Counted from the first letter of the stretch, positions 45,135 through 54,624 are shown. The stretch: 64,000 nucleotides of DNA from Paraburkholderia sp. (GCF_028283785.1 NZ_JAPWKB010000005.1:620001-684000); one strand, 5' to 3'. Program-made: numbers and translations. Notes: generated from the sequence alone by a model not told the origin.

Positions 45135-46625
45135 TCAGTTCGCCCACGCGAGCGGCGCTTCGTTCAAGCCCCAGTAGAGGCTCTTTTGCTGCATGTATTC
45201 GCGGATGCCGAGGCGTCCCTTTTCGCGGCCCATGCCGCTTTCCTTCCAGCCGCTAAACGGCGTCGAGATCGAGAACAGCTTGTACGTGTTGATCCAGATG
45301 GTGCCCGCTTCAAGCGCGCGAGCGACGCGGTACGCGCGCTTGTAGTCGTTCGTCCAGATGCCCGCGGCCAGACCGAACACGCTGTCGTTCGCTTCTTTCA
45401 GCAACGACGCTTCGTCGTCGAACGGCATCGCGACCAGCACCGGCCCGAAGATTTCTTCCTGGCAAATACGCGCGCTGTTGGTCAGGCCGTCGAGGATCGT
45501 CGGCTGGTAGTAGTTGCCTGCTTCGCGCGCGTCGCCAACCGGTCGTTCGCCGCCGCACAGCAGACGGCCGCCCTCTTCCAGACCCAACGCCACGTAACGT
45601 TCGACGGATTCGCGATGCGCGGGCGTAATCAGCGGACCCATCTGCGTACCGGCATTCGACGGATCGCCGACGCGCAGCTTGCGCGCGCCTTCGGTGAGAC
45701 GTTTGATGAACGCGTCGTAGATACCGCGTTGCACGAACAGACGCGAACCGGCAATGCACGCCTCGCCCGACGAACTGAAAATGCCGTACAGCACGCCGTT
45801 GACCGCATGGTCGAGATCGGCGTCGTCGAATACGATGGTCGGCGATTTGCCGCCCAGTTCCAGCGACACCGGCATCAGCTTGTCGGCGGCGATACGCGCG
45901 ATACCGCGACCCACTTCCGTGCCGCCGGTGAACGACACCTTGCGCACTTTCGGATGACGCACCAGCACGTCGCCGATCACCGAACCCTTGCCCGGCAACA
46001 CGCTCACGACACCCTTCGGCACGCCCGCTTCTTCGCAGATGCGCGCCAGTGCGAGCGACGCCAGCGGCGTCACTTCGGCCGGCTTCAGCACCACGGCATT
46101 GCCGCCCGCCAGCGCCGGCGCCAGTTTTTGCGCGTCGGATGCGATCGGCGAATTCCACGGCGTGATCGCCGCGATCACACCGATCGGTTCGTGAATGCTC
46201 ATCGTCAGATAGTCGCCGCGCGACGGCGTGACTTCTTCGTCCATCGTTTCGAGGCAGGCCGCGAAATAGCGGAACGTGTTCGCCGCGCTCGCCACCAGCA
46301 CGCGCGTTTCGCTGATCGGCTTGCCGTTGTCGCGGCGTTGCAGGTTCGCCAGCGCTTCGTGACGCGCCATGATCAGGTCGGCAATCCGGTACAGAACCAG
46401 CGCGCGTTGATGCGGCTTCAGACCCGCCCAATCCGGCTTGCGCCATGCGGCGTCGGCGGCTTCCACCGCGTCGCGGGCATCGTCGGCATTGGCTGTCGAG
46501 ATTTCCATATTGACCGACTGATCCGCCGGATACAGGCTTTTGTACGGGTTGCCACGCCCTTGCCGCCATTCGCCGCCGATGAAAATATCGCCGGTGGGCA
46601 CGAGGCTGGTATCGAAGTGAGTCAT
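45135..46625 (-). CDS. NAD(P)-dependent aldehyde dehydrogenase
   Basis: 496 residues. NAD-binding FTGGTEVGRGIA, general base Glu in SLELGGKSP and catalytic Cys in SSGEACIAGSRLFV, plus EEIFGPV. The betaine/phenylacetaldehyde dehydrogenase-like branch fits. In the operon it follows genes for a ThDP enzyme and an aspartate-dehydrogenase-like enzyme, so it may oxidise the aldehyde left by ThDP-dependent decarboxylation of a 2-oxo acid (inference). Confidence 0.95.
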   Translation of the reverse strand: MTHFDTSLVPTGDIFIGGEWRQGRGNPYKSLYPADQSVNMEISTANADDARDAVEAADAAWRKPDWAGLKPHQRALVLYRIADLIMARHEALANLQRRDNGKPISETRVLVASAANTFRYFAACLETMDEEVTPSRGDYLTMSIHEPIGVIAAITPWNSPIASDAQKLAPALAGGNAVVLKPAEVTPLASLALARICEEAGVPKGVVSVLPGKGSVIGDVLVRHPKVRKVSFTGGTEVGRGIARIAADKLMPVSLELGGKSPTIVFDDADLDHAVNGVLYGIFSSSGEACIAGSRLFVQRGIYDAFIKRLTEGARKLRVGDPSNAGTQMGPLITPAHRESVERYVALGLEEGGRLLCGGERPVGDAREAGNYYQPTILDGLTNSARICQEEIFGPVLVAMPFDDEASLLKEANDSVFGLAAGIWTNDYKRAYRVARALEAGTIWINTYKLFSISTPFSGWKESGMGREKGRLGIREYMQQKSLYWGLNEAPLAWAN

Positions 46626-46691
46626 GTCGGTCGTCCGTTCGGTCTTACTGCTTCAACTAGTCAGAATGCTATTTACGTGTGCTGCCGCGTG

Positions 46692-47525
46692 TCAGATCAC
46701 GCAACGCGCTGCACGATTGCGCAGTGCGCGGATCGCGCTGTACGCGGTCAATGCGGAGGTCTTCGGGTTGTCCGGCAACGGCTTGCCGCTCATTTCCAGC
46801 GCCATTTCGCCGAACGCGCCACGCGCGAGGATGCGATGCACGTTGCGGGTCACGTTCGGATCGGCGATCAGGCGTACGGTTGTCTGGTCGAGGCCGAGAC
46901 CCGCCAGCGCCACGGTCGCCGCGACGTTCGCGTTCTTCGGATACAGACGCGCGGCGTCGCGCGCGCTGCCTTCAAAGATCACCTTCTCTTCCGTCAACGC
47001 GCGCAGATCGCAGACGTTTTCCGCCGGCGTGCCGAGCCAGCCCAACGGCGGCTTGCGGCCCGTGTACAGCACCTCGTCGAGGCCGCCGAGCTTCGCCGCC
47101 GCCAGCGCATCGACACCGCCGATCGCGCCGGACAACAGCGTCAACGTCGCGTCGCCTTCGTCGGCGGCGGCCGACAGCGCGTCGAGCAAGCCGACGTCCG
47201 ACAGCGCGCCGATCGACGCCACCGCGCAGTCCGTGCCCGCCTTCAGCAGCGGCACCACGTGAGCGACGAGCGCGCTGTGACCGGCGCATTCGAGCGCGAA
47301 GTGCGGGTGGCTGCTCAGCGCGTCCACCGACGTCACCACGTCCACCGACGCGCCGACGAATTCGCGCACCTGCGCCGCGTTGCGTTCGGACGTGATCACA
47401 TGCGACACGCGCACCAGCGGATCGTGCTCGACCGAGCGGAACACCGCCTGGCCGATCGCGCCGAAGCCGATCATCGCGATATCCACTGGCGCGTGATGAT
47501 TCATGTGACCGTTCCGGTTAGGCAT
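46692..47525 (-). CDS. Aspartate dehydrogenase-like (NadX/DUF108) enzyme
   Basis: 277 residues. N-terminal Rossmann motif [14 protein letters not shown] and the aspartate dehydrogenase C-terminal domain ([38 protein letters not shown]). Characterised members oxidise L-aspartate to iminoaspartate with NAD(P). Here it sits inside an aromatic-degradation operon, so its substrate may differ. ATG 47525 overlaps the ThDP gene stop by 8 nt (ATGCCTAA); an in-frame ATG at 47504 is a possible alternative. No other NAD-biosynthesis gene is near. Confidence 0.88.
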   Translation of the reverse strand: MPNRNGHMNHHAPVDIAMIGFGAIGQAVFRSVEHDPLVRVSHVITSERNAAQVREFVGASVDVVTSVDALSSHPHFALECAGHSALVAHVVPLLKAGTDCAVASIGALSDVGLLDALSAAADEGDATLTLLSGAIGGVDALAAAKLGGLDEVLYTGRKPPLGWLGTPAENVCDLRALTEEKVIFEGSARDAARLYPKNANVAATVALAGLGLDQTTVRLIADPNVTRNVHRILARGAFGEMALEMSGKPLPDNPKTSALTAYSAIRALRNRAARCVI

Positions 47526-49176
47526 GTTCCGGCTCCGCCTTCTTGACCGGCGGGCCCGCGAACGCGGTCGTGAACGAGCCGACCGACAGCATGTCCACTT
47601 CGACCATCACCGGACCGTTGTGCGCAAGACCTTCGGCGACGATGGCGTCCGCCTGATCCATCGACGTGATGCGGAAATGCTTCAGTTTCAGGCTCGCGCA
47701 GAACTCCGCGAAGTCCGGCTGATGCAGTTGCACGTAATGACGACGGCCGCCGTATTGCGCGTCCTGAATGTTGCGGATCACGCCGTAGCACTGGTCGTTC
47801 ATCAGCACGATCATCAGGTTCGCGTCTTCCTGCACGGCCGTCGCGAGTTCGCCGACGTTGACCATCAGGCCGCCGTCGCCGACCAGACACACGGTTTTCG
47901 CGGCAGTCTTCGCGAGCGCTGCGCCGATCGCCATCTGCATGCCCTGGCCGATACCGCCGCCCAGCGCATGAACGCCCGCACGCGGCTCGAAAATCTTCAG
48001 CAGGCGGTTGCCCCACGTGCTGTTCGAGATCGTCACGTCGCGCACCCAGTTGTAGTCGCGGCCCACTGCCTTCTGGATCGATTCGACCAGACGCTTGTAC
48101 GGTCCGAGACCCTTCGCGACATCGGCGGTCGCGGTTTCGCGAGCGGCGGCGAGATCGGTAGCGAAGGTCGGATCGATCTTGATGCGGCTTTCCAGCAGCG
48201 TTGCCAGCTGGTCGAGCACGGCAGCAGCGTCGCCATGCACGAACAGCTCGTTGCGATAGCCACGGTTATCGGCCAGTGCGTCGGCATCGATGCGATACAG
48301 CGGCTGCGGCAACGCCAGTTTGTACTTCAGCGTCTCATTGCCACGCAGACGCGAACCGACCACCACCATCGCGTCGCAGGTCTTGTAGAACGCTTCGACT
48401 TCGGCGTGCACGTTGAATGCGCCGAGCGTCGCCGGATGATCTTCCGGCAGCACGCCGCGACCCTGCACGCTCGTGACGACGCCAAAACCCAGCGACACCA
48501 GACGCTCGACCGCCGCACGCGCATGACGCGTGCCGCCGCCCAGCCACAACAACGGACGCTTCGCCGTCGCCAGCGCGTCGGCCAGCTTCGCGACGCGGTC
48601 TTCCGAATGCGTCAGCGTGGTGATGTTCGGTGCGCCGAGGTCCGACGGAATCTCGATTTCGGCGGCTTGAATGTCGATCGGAATTTCGACGCTGACCGGG
48701 CCGCTCGGTGCGGTTTGCGCGACGCGCACGGCTTCGCGCACCGTCGACAGCGCGGTTTCGACCGAACGCACGCGATACGCGGCCTTCGAGATCGACTTCA
48801 GCATCGACAGTTGATCCGGCGCTTCGTGGATATAGGCGAGGTCCTGATCGAGGTAAGGCGTTTCGATCTGGCCGGTGATGTGCAGCACGGCCGTGCCTGC
48901 CGTCAGCGCTTCGACCATCGCGCCCGCTGCGTTGCCCGCTGCGGTGCCGGTACTCGTGAACGCGACGCCGAGGCCGCCCGACACGCGCGCCAGGCCATCG
49001 GCCATGTTCAGCGCGCCCGCTTCGCCGCGTGCGCCGACGTAGCGGATATTGCCGCGACGGGCGATCGCATCGAGGATCGGCATGTTGTGGATCGAGATCA
49101 CGCCAAACGTCGTGCTGACGCCGCACTGTTCGAGGAACGCGGCAATCAGATCGCCGACGGTAGTTTTATTAGACAT
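47518..49176 (-). CDS. Thiamine diphosphate-dependent enzyme (acetolactate synthase/benzoylformate decarboxylase superfamily)
   Basis: 552 residues with three domains: PYR (catalytic Glu in [16 protein letters not shown]), central, and PP (ThDP/Mg motif around [17 protein letters not shown] to [14 protein letters not shown]). It is likely a 2-oxo acid decarboxylase or carboligase. It is not a housekeeping acetolactate synthase: no regulatory subunit is adjacent and the residue pattern differs. The start at ATG 49176 overlaps the SDR stop by 8 nt (ATGTCTAA). Followed by the AspDH-like and aldehyde dehydrogenase genes. Confidence 0.92.
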   Translation of the reverse strand: MSNKTTVGDLIAAFLEQCGVSTTFGVISIHNMPILDAIARRGNIRYVGARGEAGALNMADGLARVSGGLGVAFTSTGTAAGNAAGAMVEALTAGTAVLHITGQIETPYLDQDLAYIHEAPDQLSMLKSISKAAYRVRSVETALSTVREAVRVAQTAPSGPVSVEIPIDIQAAEIEIPSDLGAPNITTLTHSEDRVAKLADALATAKRPLLWLGGGTRHARAAVERLVSLGFGVVTSVQGRGVLPEDHPATLGAFNVHAEVEAFYKTCDAMVVVGSRLRGNETLKYKLALPQPLYRIDADALADNRGYRNELFVHGDAAAVLDQLATLLESRIKIDPTFATDLAAARETATADVAKGLGPYKRLVESIQKAVGRDYNWVRDVTISNSTWGNRLLKIFEPRAGVHALGGGIGQGMQMAIGAALAKTAAKTVCLVGDGGLMVNVGELATAVQEDANLMIVLMNDQCYGVIRNIQDAQYGGRRHYVQLHQPDFAEFCASLKLKHFRITSMDQADAIVAEGLAHNGPVMVEVDMLSVGSFTTAFAGPPVKKAEPEHA

Positions 49177-49966
49177 GTCGTGCAACGCCTCCAGAAACAT
49201 CGATATGACTGCCCGTCGTATAGGACGACAGGGGTGTAGCCAGATAAAAGAGCGCCTGAGCCGCCTCTTCGGGCAGACCGAAGCGGCCGAGCGGAATGTG
49301 TTTCGAGCGCGCCAGTTCGCCGGTCCAGTCTTCCCAGCTTTGGCCGGGCTTCGCCTGGGTCGCGTAACGACGACGCCATTGACCCGATTCGACGATGCCG
49401 ATCAGGATCGAGTTGACACGGATGTGCTGCGGCGCGAGTTCGGTCGCGAGCGACTTCACGAGACTCAGCAAACCCGCCCGCGCCGACGACGTGGCCACCA
49501 TATGCGGTTCCGGTTGCAGCGCCAGCAGCGAGTTCACGCAGACGATCGCCGCGTGCTTCGCATCGCGCAGCATCGGCAGGAACGCGCGGGTCGGGCGGAT
49601 CACGCCGAAATACTTCAGGTCGAGTTCTTCGCGCCACGCTTCGTCGGTGGTGTCCGCGAAGGTCGAGACGCGGCCCTGGCCTGCGTTGTTCACCAGCATG
49701 TCGGTGCGGCCGAAACGGTCCTGCACCGCTTTCGCGAATCCGGCGACGGCGTCGGCATCGAGCACGTCGCACGATTGCGCGAGCAGTTGCGCGCCCGGAA
49801 ATTGCGCGTTCAGCGCGGCTTCGGCGGCAGCGAGACGGTCAGCATCGCGGCCGCAAATCGCCACCGATGCGCCCGCGCGCAAAAACAGTTCGGCGGTCGC
49901 GAGGCCGATGCCGGACGAACCGCCCGTCACCACCGCCACCTGGCCGGTCAAGTCGATTTGAATCAT
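49169..49966 (-). CDS. SDR-family protein with degenerate catalytic Tyr/Lys
   Basis: 265 residues. The Rossmann fold is intact (VVTGGSSGIGLATA, LVNNAG) and so is the catalytic Ser position (S146 in IVCVNSLLAL). However, the YxxxK pair is T159 and R163 (HMVATSSARAGLLSL). It may be a divergent dehydrogenase that uses other residues, or a non-catalytic partner. Known SDR subgroups of the beta-ketoacyl-reductase-like type also lack a perfect tetrad. Its ATG overlaps the IclR stop by 1 nt (TGATG). Confidence 0.9.
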   Translation of the reverse strand: MIQIDLTGQVAVVTGGSSGIGLATAELFLRAGASVAICGRDADRLAAAEAALNAQFPGAQLLAQSCDVLDADAVAGFAKAVQDRFGRTDMLVNNAGQGRVSTFADTTDEAWREELDLKYFGVIRPTRAFLPMLRDAKHAAIVCVNSLLALQPEPHMVATSSARAGLLSLVKSLATELAPQHIRVNSILIGIVESGQWRRRYATQAKPGQSWEDWTGELARSKHIPLGRFGLPEEAAQALFYLATPLSSYTTGSHIDVSGGVARHV

Positions 49967-50826
49967 CAGATCCCCAATGCCTTCATGTACTGGTTGCGAG
50001 AGGCGGGCGGCCGGTAATTGAGCCGCTGCGACAGTTCGGCAGCGGCGCCGCGCACCTTGTCGATCAAACCGCCGTCGAGCAGCGACGCGCCGATTTCCGG
50101 ACGCGGAATCGTCGTGGTAATGACCGCGACGATGCGACCCGTGTCGTTGCGCACCGGTGCCGTGACCACGGAAATACCGCGTTCGAACGACGACTCGCTG
50201 ATCGCGAAACCGCGTTGCGCGTCGTCCTGAATCCGCTCGTACAGATCGACGATGGTTTCGGGCGTGTGTTGCGTGAAGCGTTCGAGCGTCGGTTCCGGAT
50301 ACAGCGCGCGCAGGTCCGACAGCGACAGATCGCCCATCAGCACCTGACCGTGCGTGGTGGCATGCGCCGGCAGACGCGTGCCGACGTTGACCTTCACCGA
50401 ACTGAAAATCGGTGTATGACTTTGCGCCTTCGCGACGAACACGACATCGCGGCCGTCTCGGATCAGGATGTGACTGGTCAGGCCGGTGTCGTCGCGCAGC
50501 GTTTCGATCACCGGCAAACCGAGATCGGTCAATTCGAGCGAGCTCAGATATTCGAAGCCGAGCCGCAGCACGGCCACGCCGAGCCGATAGTTGCGGTCTT
50601 TGTCGGCACGCTCCAGAAAACCGAGCGATTCCAGCGTTTGCAGCAGACGGAACACCGTCGTGCGCGGGATGTTCAACCGGCGCGAGAGTTCCGGCGCGCC
50701 CAGCACCGGCTCGCGCGGCGAGAATTCAGTCAGGATCTTCAGACCGCGTTCGAGGCCCGGCACCTTATAGGTGTCGGCGCGCTCGTCGTCCGCTTCGCGC
50801 TCGGCGATGATCGTGTCGGGCGTCAT
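49966..50826 (-). CDS. IclR-family transcriptional regulator (within operon)
   Basis: 286 residues. N-terminal winged HTH (about 22-85: GLERGLKILTEFSPREPVL, RLNIPRTTVFRLLQTLESLG) and C-terminal IclR effector domain (SHILIRDGRDVVFVAKAQ, GRLPAHATTHGQ-like). It binds an aromatic or organic acid effector. The ATG follows the hydrolase stop with no gap (TGA ATG). It lies inside the operon it probably controls and is clearly paralogous to the IclR gene at 56505-57449. Confidence 0.94.
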   Translation of the reverse strand: MTPDTIIAEREADDERADTYKVPGLERGLKILTEFSPREPVLGAPELSRRLNIPRTTVFRLLQTLESLGFLERADKDRNYRLGVAVLRLGFEYLSSLELTDLGLPVIETLRDDTGLTSHILIRDGRDVVFVAKAQSHTPIFSSVKVNVGTRLPAHATTHGQVLMGDLSLSDLRALYPEPTLERFTQHTPETIVDLYERIQDDAQRGFAISESSFERGISVVTAPVRNDTGRIVAVITTTIPRPEIGASLLDGGLIDKVRGAAAELSQRLNYRPPASRNQYMKALGI

Positions 50827-51729
50827 TCAGTGGCTCCGTTGAGTGTCGTGTGCACGACAGAACGTGTCGATGATTGCGGTGTACGCGGAAGGCGATTCGA
50901 TATAACCGGCGTGGCCTGCACGCGGCACGATCTGCAAGGTCGTGCCTGCGGCATCCGCGATGCGCTCGCACGCGGACGGCGGCGTGATCGTGTCGTCCGC
51001 ACCGACCGCCACGGTCGCGCGGCCGGAGAAGCGCGCGAGATCGGCGGCGAGGTCGGCGTTTGCGAGCAGATGCGTGGCCTGCGCATAGCCGTGCGGAATC
51101 ACCCTCGCCATATTCCAGCGCACCCAGTCGCGCGAGGCCTGATCGGCATGCGCGGACAGCATGTTCGCGCTGCGTTTTTCAGCGAGGCCCGACGGTCCGA
51201 GTTCGGCCAGCATCGCGAGACGCTGGTCGCGCTTTTGCGCGCGCACGTCGGCGGATGCCGCGCCGTATCCGCCCGCGGGCGACAGCAACAGCAATCCGGC
51301 GACCCGCGCGGGATGCGCCGCGGCGAACCCGCCGGCCACAATGGCGCCGAGCGAATGGCCGACCAGCAGACAACGCGCGATGCCCAGCGCGTCGAGCCAG
51401 CCGCTTACCACGTCGGCGTAATCCATTGCAGCCGGCGATGCCGGTGCGACCGGGGTGGACGCGCCGTAGCCGGGCGCATCCCACGCGAGCACGCGACGTG
51501 TCGCGCCGAGCGCCTCGAATTGCTGAACCCACGACGCCGCGCCCGAGCCGATGCCATGCAACAGCACGACCGGCAACGCGTCGGCGGCCGGCGCGTCGGG
51601 CGACGCTTCGCGATAGCTCACCATGCGCTGTGCGTTCGCCGCCACCTGCTTCGAAGGAAAGCGTGCGACACGCGTTTCGAGCGAAGTGGTGTTTGAAGCT
51701 TCAACGGATACGGACGGAACAGCCGACAT
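50827..51729 (-). CDS. Alpha/beta hydrolase (meta-cleavage product hydrolase candidate)
   Basis: 300 residues. Oxyanion motif VVLLHGIGSGAASW, nucleophile elbow LVGHSLGAIVAGG, acid in AVGADDTITP and His in VPRAGHAGYIE. The first 35 residues are an extra low-complexity tail. Because an extradiol dioxygenase is in the same operon, hydrolysis of the ring-cleavage product is the best guess, but ester hydrolysis is equally possible from sequence alone. Confidence 0.9.
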   Translation of the reverse strand: MSAVPSVSVEASNTTSLETRVARFPSKQVAANAQRMVSYREASPDAPAADALPVVLLHGIGSGAASWVQQFEALGATRRVLAWDAPGYGASTPVAPASPAAMDYADVVSGWLDALGIARCLLVGHSLGAIVAGGFAAAHPARVAGLLLLSPAGGYGAASADVRAQKRDQRLAMLAELGPSGLAEKRSANMLSAHADQASRDWVRWNMARVIPHGYAQATHLLANADLAADLARFSGRATVAVGADDTITPPSACERIADAAGTTLQIVPRAGHAGYIESPSAYTAIIDTFCRAHDTQRSH

Positions 51730-51790
51730 GGTTTCTGACTCGCGTGGGATAAAGAATTCGTGACGCAGGACTCGTGACGCCGGGTCCGGA

Positions 51791-52327
51791 TTACTTCGCT
51801 TCGCGCTTGAGCTTGGCCAGCGGCGAATCCGGCGGATACGTCGGCGTGATCGGCTTTGCTGCGCCGAGCATCACGCACATCAGCGCGTCTTCCTCGCCGA
51901 TATTGATTTCCGTGCGATACACGCCGGGCGGCACCGAGATCAGATCGCGTTCGCCCAGCACCGATTCCCACGTTTCGCCATCGCGTTCGCAGACCACTTT
52001 CATCTTGCCGCGCAGCACGAAGAAGATTTCTTCGACATCCATATGAATGTGGCTCGGGCCGATGTTGCCTGCCGGAATCACCATCGTCGAAAACGTGAAG
52101 CCGCCCGACGGCACGGTGTTCATGTCTGTCGCGACGCCGGTGCCGCCGGTGCCGACGTAGCGCATTTGCGCACGGCGATACTTCGGGTCGTAGTCGGCCT
52201 GAAACTTCAGCGCGTCCCAGTCGTAGCGGCGCGTTTCAAGGCGCGCGACGCGCGATTCCATCCACTGCGAGAAGTTTGCGTCGGTGGGTTGATCCCACGA
52301 TTTGCGTTCGATATCGGCGTCTGCCAT
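51791..52327 (-). CDS. Cupin-domain protein
   Basis: 178 residues, start ATG 52327 with AAGGAG 6 nt upstream. The single cupin barrel has metal motif 1 in GPSHIHMDVEEIFFVLRGKM (two His and Glu) and motif 2 in LISVPPGVYR, where the third His is not obvious. It could be a small dioxygenase or isomerase, or an effector-binding protein. It is part of the aromatic operon between SDR and hydrolase genes; exact role unknown. Confidence 0.88.
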   Translation of the reverse strand: MADADIERKSWDQPTDANFSQWMESRVARLETRRYDWDALKFQADYDPKYRRAQMRYVGTGGTGVATDMNTVPSGGFTFSTMVIPAGNIGPSHIHMDVEEIFFVLRGKMKVVCERDGETWESVLGERDLISVPPGVYRTEINIGEEDALMCVMLGAAKPITPTYPPDSPLAKLKREAK

Positions 52328-52353
52328 TTCCATCTCCTTTCGGTTCGACAAGA

Positions 52354-53121
52354 TCAATTCATCACGAAGCCGCCGTTGACCGGCAGCAGTTGCCCGGTCA
52401 CGAAACGCGCGGCATCGGACAACAGGAACAGGACCGGACCGGTGACATCGCCGGGAACCTGTGCGCGCGGCAGCGCGCGGCCTTGCAAGTAATACTGGTG
52501 ACGCTCGGCGGGCACGTAGGCGGTCGCTTCGACTTCAGTCAGGCCCGGCGCGATCGCGTTGACGGTCACGCCATCCGGACCGAATTCGCGTGCCAGCGAA
52601 CGGGTCATCGAAATCACGGCGCCCTTGCTCGCGACATACGCGAGCAACTTCGGCGCGCCCCACATCGCCGTATCCGACGCGATGTTGACGATCGAACCGC
52701 CGCCCGCCGCGCGCAGATGCGGCAGCGCTGCGGTGCTGGCGAGCCACACGCCGCGCACGTTGACGTTCATCACCGCGTCCCATGTATCGATCGAGAGTTC
52801 GTCCGCGAACTTGCCGCCCGAATTGGTGATGGCCGCGTTGTTGATCAGCGCGTCGATGCCACCCATCTGCGTAGCGCCTGCGTCGACGAATGCGTTGATG
52901 CTGAGCGGATCGGCGAGATCGAGCGGGTGATAGGTCACAGCGTGGCCTTCCGTCGCCAGCGATGCGGCGAGCGCGCGGCCTTCGGTGTCGAGTACGTCGC
53001 CGAAGGTCACGCGGGCACCGGCTTCGGCCAGCGCGCGGACAAACGCCGCGCCCAGACCGCGCGCGCCGCCCGTGACGAGCACGCGCTTGCCGTTGAGTGC
53101 CGCAACCGTTGCGTTATGCAT
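52354..53121 (-). CDS. SDR-family dehydrogenase (cis-diol dehydrogenase candidate)
   Basis: 255 residues from ATG 53121, which overlaps the oxygenase stop by 8 nt (ATGCATAA). Classical SDR: VLVTGGARGLGAAFVRA, ALINNAAITNSG, Ser in IVNIASDTAM and intact YVASK. Placed directly after the Rieske alpha-subunit gene, it likely oxidises the cis-dihydrodiol product to a catechol with NAD (inference from context). Confidence 0.92.
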   Translation of the reverse strand: MHNATVAALNGKRVLVTGGARGLGAAFVRALAEAGARVTFGDVLDTEGRALAASLATEGHAVTYHPLDLADPLSINAFVDAGATQMGGIDALINNAAITNSGGKFADELSIDTWDAVMNVNVRGVWLASTAALPHLRAAGGGSIVNIASDTAMWGAPKLLAYVASKGAVISMTRSLAREFGPDGVTVNAIAPGLTEVEATAYVPAERHQYYLQGRALPRAQVPGDVTGPVLFLLSDAARFVTGQLLPVNGGFVMN

Positions 53122-54217
53122 GGCTATGGCCTGCATGAGCAGCGTCCGGCGATGCAGCGGCTTGCGCTTTCTCTGCGTTGAATGCTTCGAGCGCGGCGAC
53201 ATCCTGTTGCGCGCGCTGACGCAGCATCCGGCGAACGCGCGTCATGCCGACATCGTGCTGATAGAGGAATTCGTGATTGCGTGCGTTCGGCGCCATGCTT
53301 TCGAGCACATAGCGGTCTTGTTCGAGCACGGCCCAATGCAGACCTTCGAGACGGTTGCGATACAGGAAACGCCATGCGTCGCGCTGCCAGCCCGAGACTT
53401 TGCGGGTGCGCCAGAAGTACACCTGGCAGTTGTCTTCATCGACGGGAACCGCGATGCCGACGATGCCGAAGCTGCCGCCGGGACCGAACTTCTTGCGGTA
53501 CGGAATCGCGAGACGCATCCACAGCGTGCCGGTTTCACCGAGTTCGACCCAGTCGAAATTCACGTCGCGCTGACCGACCTTTTCGAACATCAGGCCGGTG
53601 TCCGTCTTGCGCACGCGCATGTCTGCCTGCTTGTCGCCTTCGGCCATCGAGTGCGACGTCGCGTGCAGATACGCGCCGTGCATCGGGTCCATCACGTTGT
53701 CGATCGCGTACTGGTAATTGCACTTCCAGTGCGACATGCACAGGAAGTTCGAGTATTCGTCACCGACCAGTTCTTCCGGCAGCACGAGCGGCGCCGGTTC
53801 CTTGTGCGCGTCGTCGCCGAACCACAGGAAGATCGCGCCGGCTTTTTCCTGCACCGGATACGACTTCACGCACTTCGTGCCTTCCAGCGGACACGCCGAC
53901 ACGGCCGGCACGCGCTGCACGGTGCCGCTGCCGTCGACTTCGATGCCGTGATACCAGCACGCGACGCTACCGCCCAGATTCCAGCCCAGCGACAGACGCG
54001 CGCCACGGTGCGGGCAGCGATCTTCGAGCGCGTGAACCAGGCCTTCCTTGTCGCGCCACAGCACGATCTGGTCGCCGAGGCGCGTCAGGCCGATCGGCGC
54101 GTTGGCGACTTGCCAGCTCGGCGCGACCGGATACCAGTAATTGCGCAGGCCGCGATCGAGATAGGCCTGAAGCGGATCAGCGGCTTGGGCCGTCGTATTC
54201 GTAGTGGGGGACGTCAT
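53114..54217 (-). CDS. Rieske aromatic ring-hydroxylating oxygenase, alpha subunit
   Basis: 367 residues. Rieske site C68-P-H70 and C87-W-Y-H90; mononuclear iron site DNVMDPMHGAYLHATSH (D173, H180, H185). No beta subunit is encoded nearby, so it is likely an alpha-only oligomer as in carbazole or 3-ketosteroid oxygenases. Electrons would come from the small Rieske ferredoxin (54625-54939) and the FAD reductase (42829-44091). It begins the attack on the pathway substrate, whose identity cannot be told. Confidence 0.93.
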   Translation of the reverse strand: MTSPTTNTTAQAADPLQAYLDRGLRNYWYPVAPSWQVANAPIGLTRLGDQIVLWRDKEGLVHALEDRCPHRGARLSLGWNLGGSVACWYHGIEVDGSGTVQRVPAVSACPLEGTKCVKSYPVQEKAGAIFLWFGDDAHKEPAPLVLPEELVGDEYSNFLCMSHWKCNYQYAIDNVMDPMHGAYLHATSHSMAEGDKQADMRVRKTDTGLMFEKVGQRDVNFDWVELGETGTLWMRLAIPYRKKFGPGGSFGIVGIAVPVDEDNCQVYFWRTRKVSGWQRDAWRFLYRNRLEGLHWAVLEQDRYVLESMAPNARNHEFLYQHDVGMTRVRRMLRQRAQQDVAALEAFNAEKAQAAASPDAAHAGHSHA

Positions 54218-54311
54218 GTGAAGACTCCGGGTGCTATGCGATGAAGCAGATTCGGGGAAACCGGTCAGGGGTTCGGTACGGCGGCGTGAGGCGTGAGGCT
54301 CGGGCCGCGCG

Positions 54312-54623
54312 TTATTCAGCGAGACGGTGGAATTCGGCGGCGAGGCGCCCGGCGTTCCACGGCGTGCCTTCCGGCGTGCGAAAGCCGATGCGGTTCAGCC
54401 CTTCGACCACTTCGTCGAGTTCCAGCGCGCCTGCGTCGAACACGGTTTCGAGCGCGTCGCCGAAGTCGTTTTCGTATTGAGTGGGTTCGGCCTTGCGGGT
54501 TTGCCAGATGAAGTTTTCAGTCTGGCCCGGCTGCTCGATCACGCCCTTGCCCGCGACGTTGTTCGGTTCCGGCGCCAGCCACGGCTTCAGGTTCGGATTG
54601 AAGTTGACGGTGATCTCTTTCAT
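54312..54623 (-). CDS. Small protein with recombinase-like helix-turn-helix segment
   Basis: 103 residues from ATG 54623, 1 nt after the ferredoxin stop. The C-terminal half (VEGLNRIGFRTPEGTPWNAG) resembles the helix-turn-helix end of large serine recombinases, but there is no catalytic domain. The N-terminal half (NFNPNLKPWLAPEPNNVAG) is Pro/Asn-rich. It is placed between ferredoxin and oxygenase genes, so an accessory or assembly role in the oxygenase is more plausible than recombination. Function not established. Confidence 0.8.
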   Translation of the reverse strand: MKEITVNFNPNLKPWLAPEPNNVAGKGVIEQPGQTENFIWQTRKAEPTQYENDFGDALETVFDAGALELDEVVEGLNRIGFRTPEGTPWNAGRLAAEFHRLAE

Positions 54624-54624
54624 G

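Noticed and set aside
45066..47546. Very long open frame (over 800 codons) on the plus strand opposite the aldehyde dehydrogenase and AspDH genes
   Set aside because: Arg/His/Asp-rich composition typical of the antisense of high-GC coding DNA, no domain match and no ribosome site. The minus-strand genes have complete catalytic motifs.
47518..49176. Housekeeping acetolactate synthase (ilvB)
   Set aside because: No small regulatory subunit or ilvC neighbour, divergent active-site context and location inside an aromatic operon argue for another ThDP enzyme.
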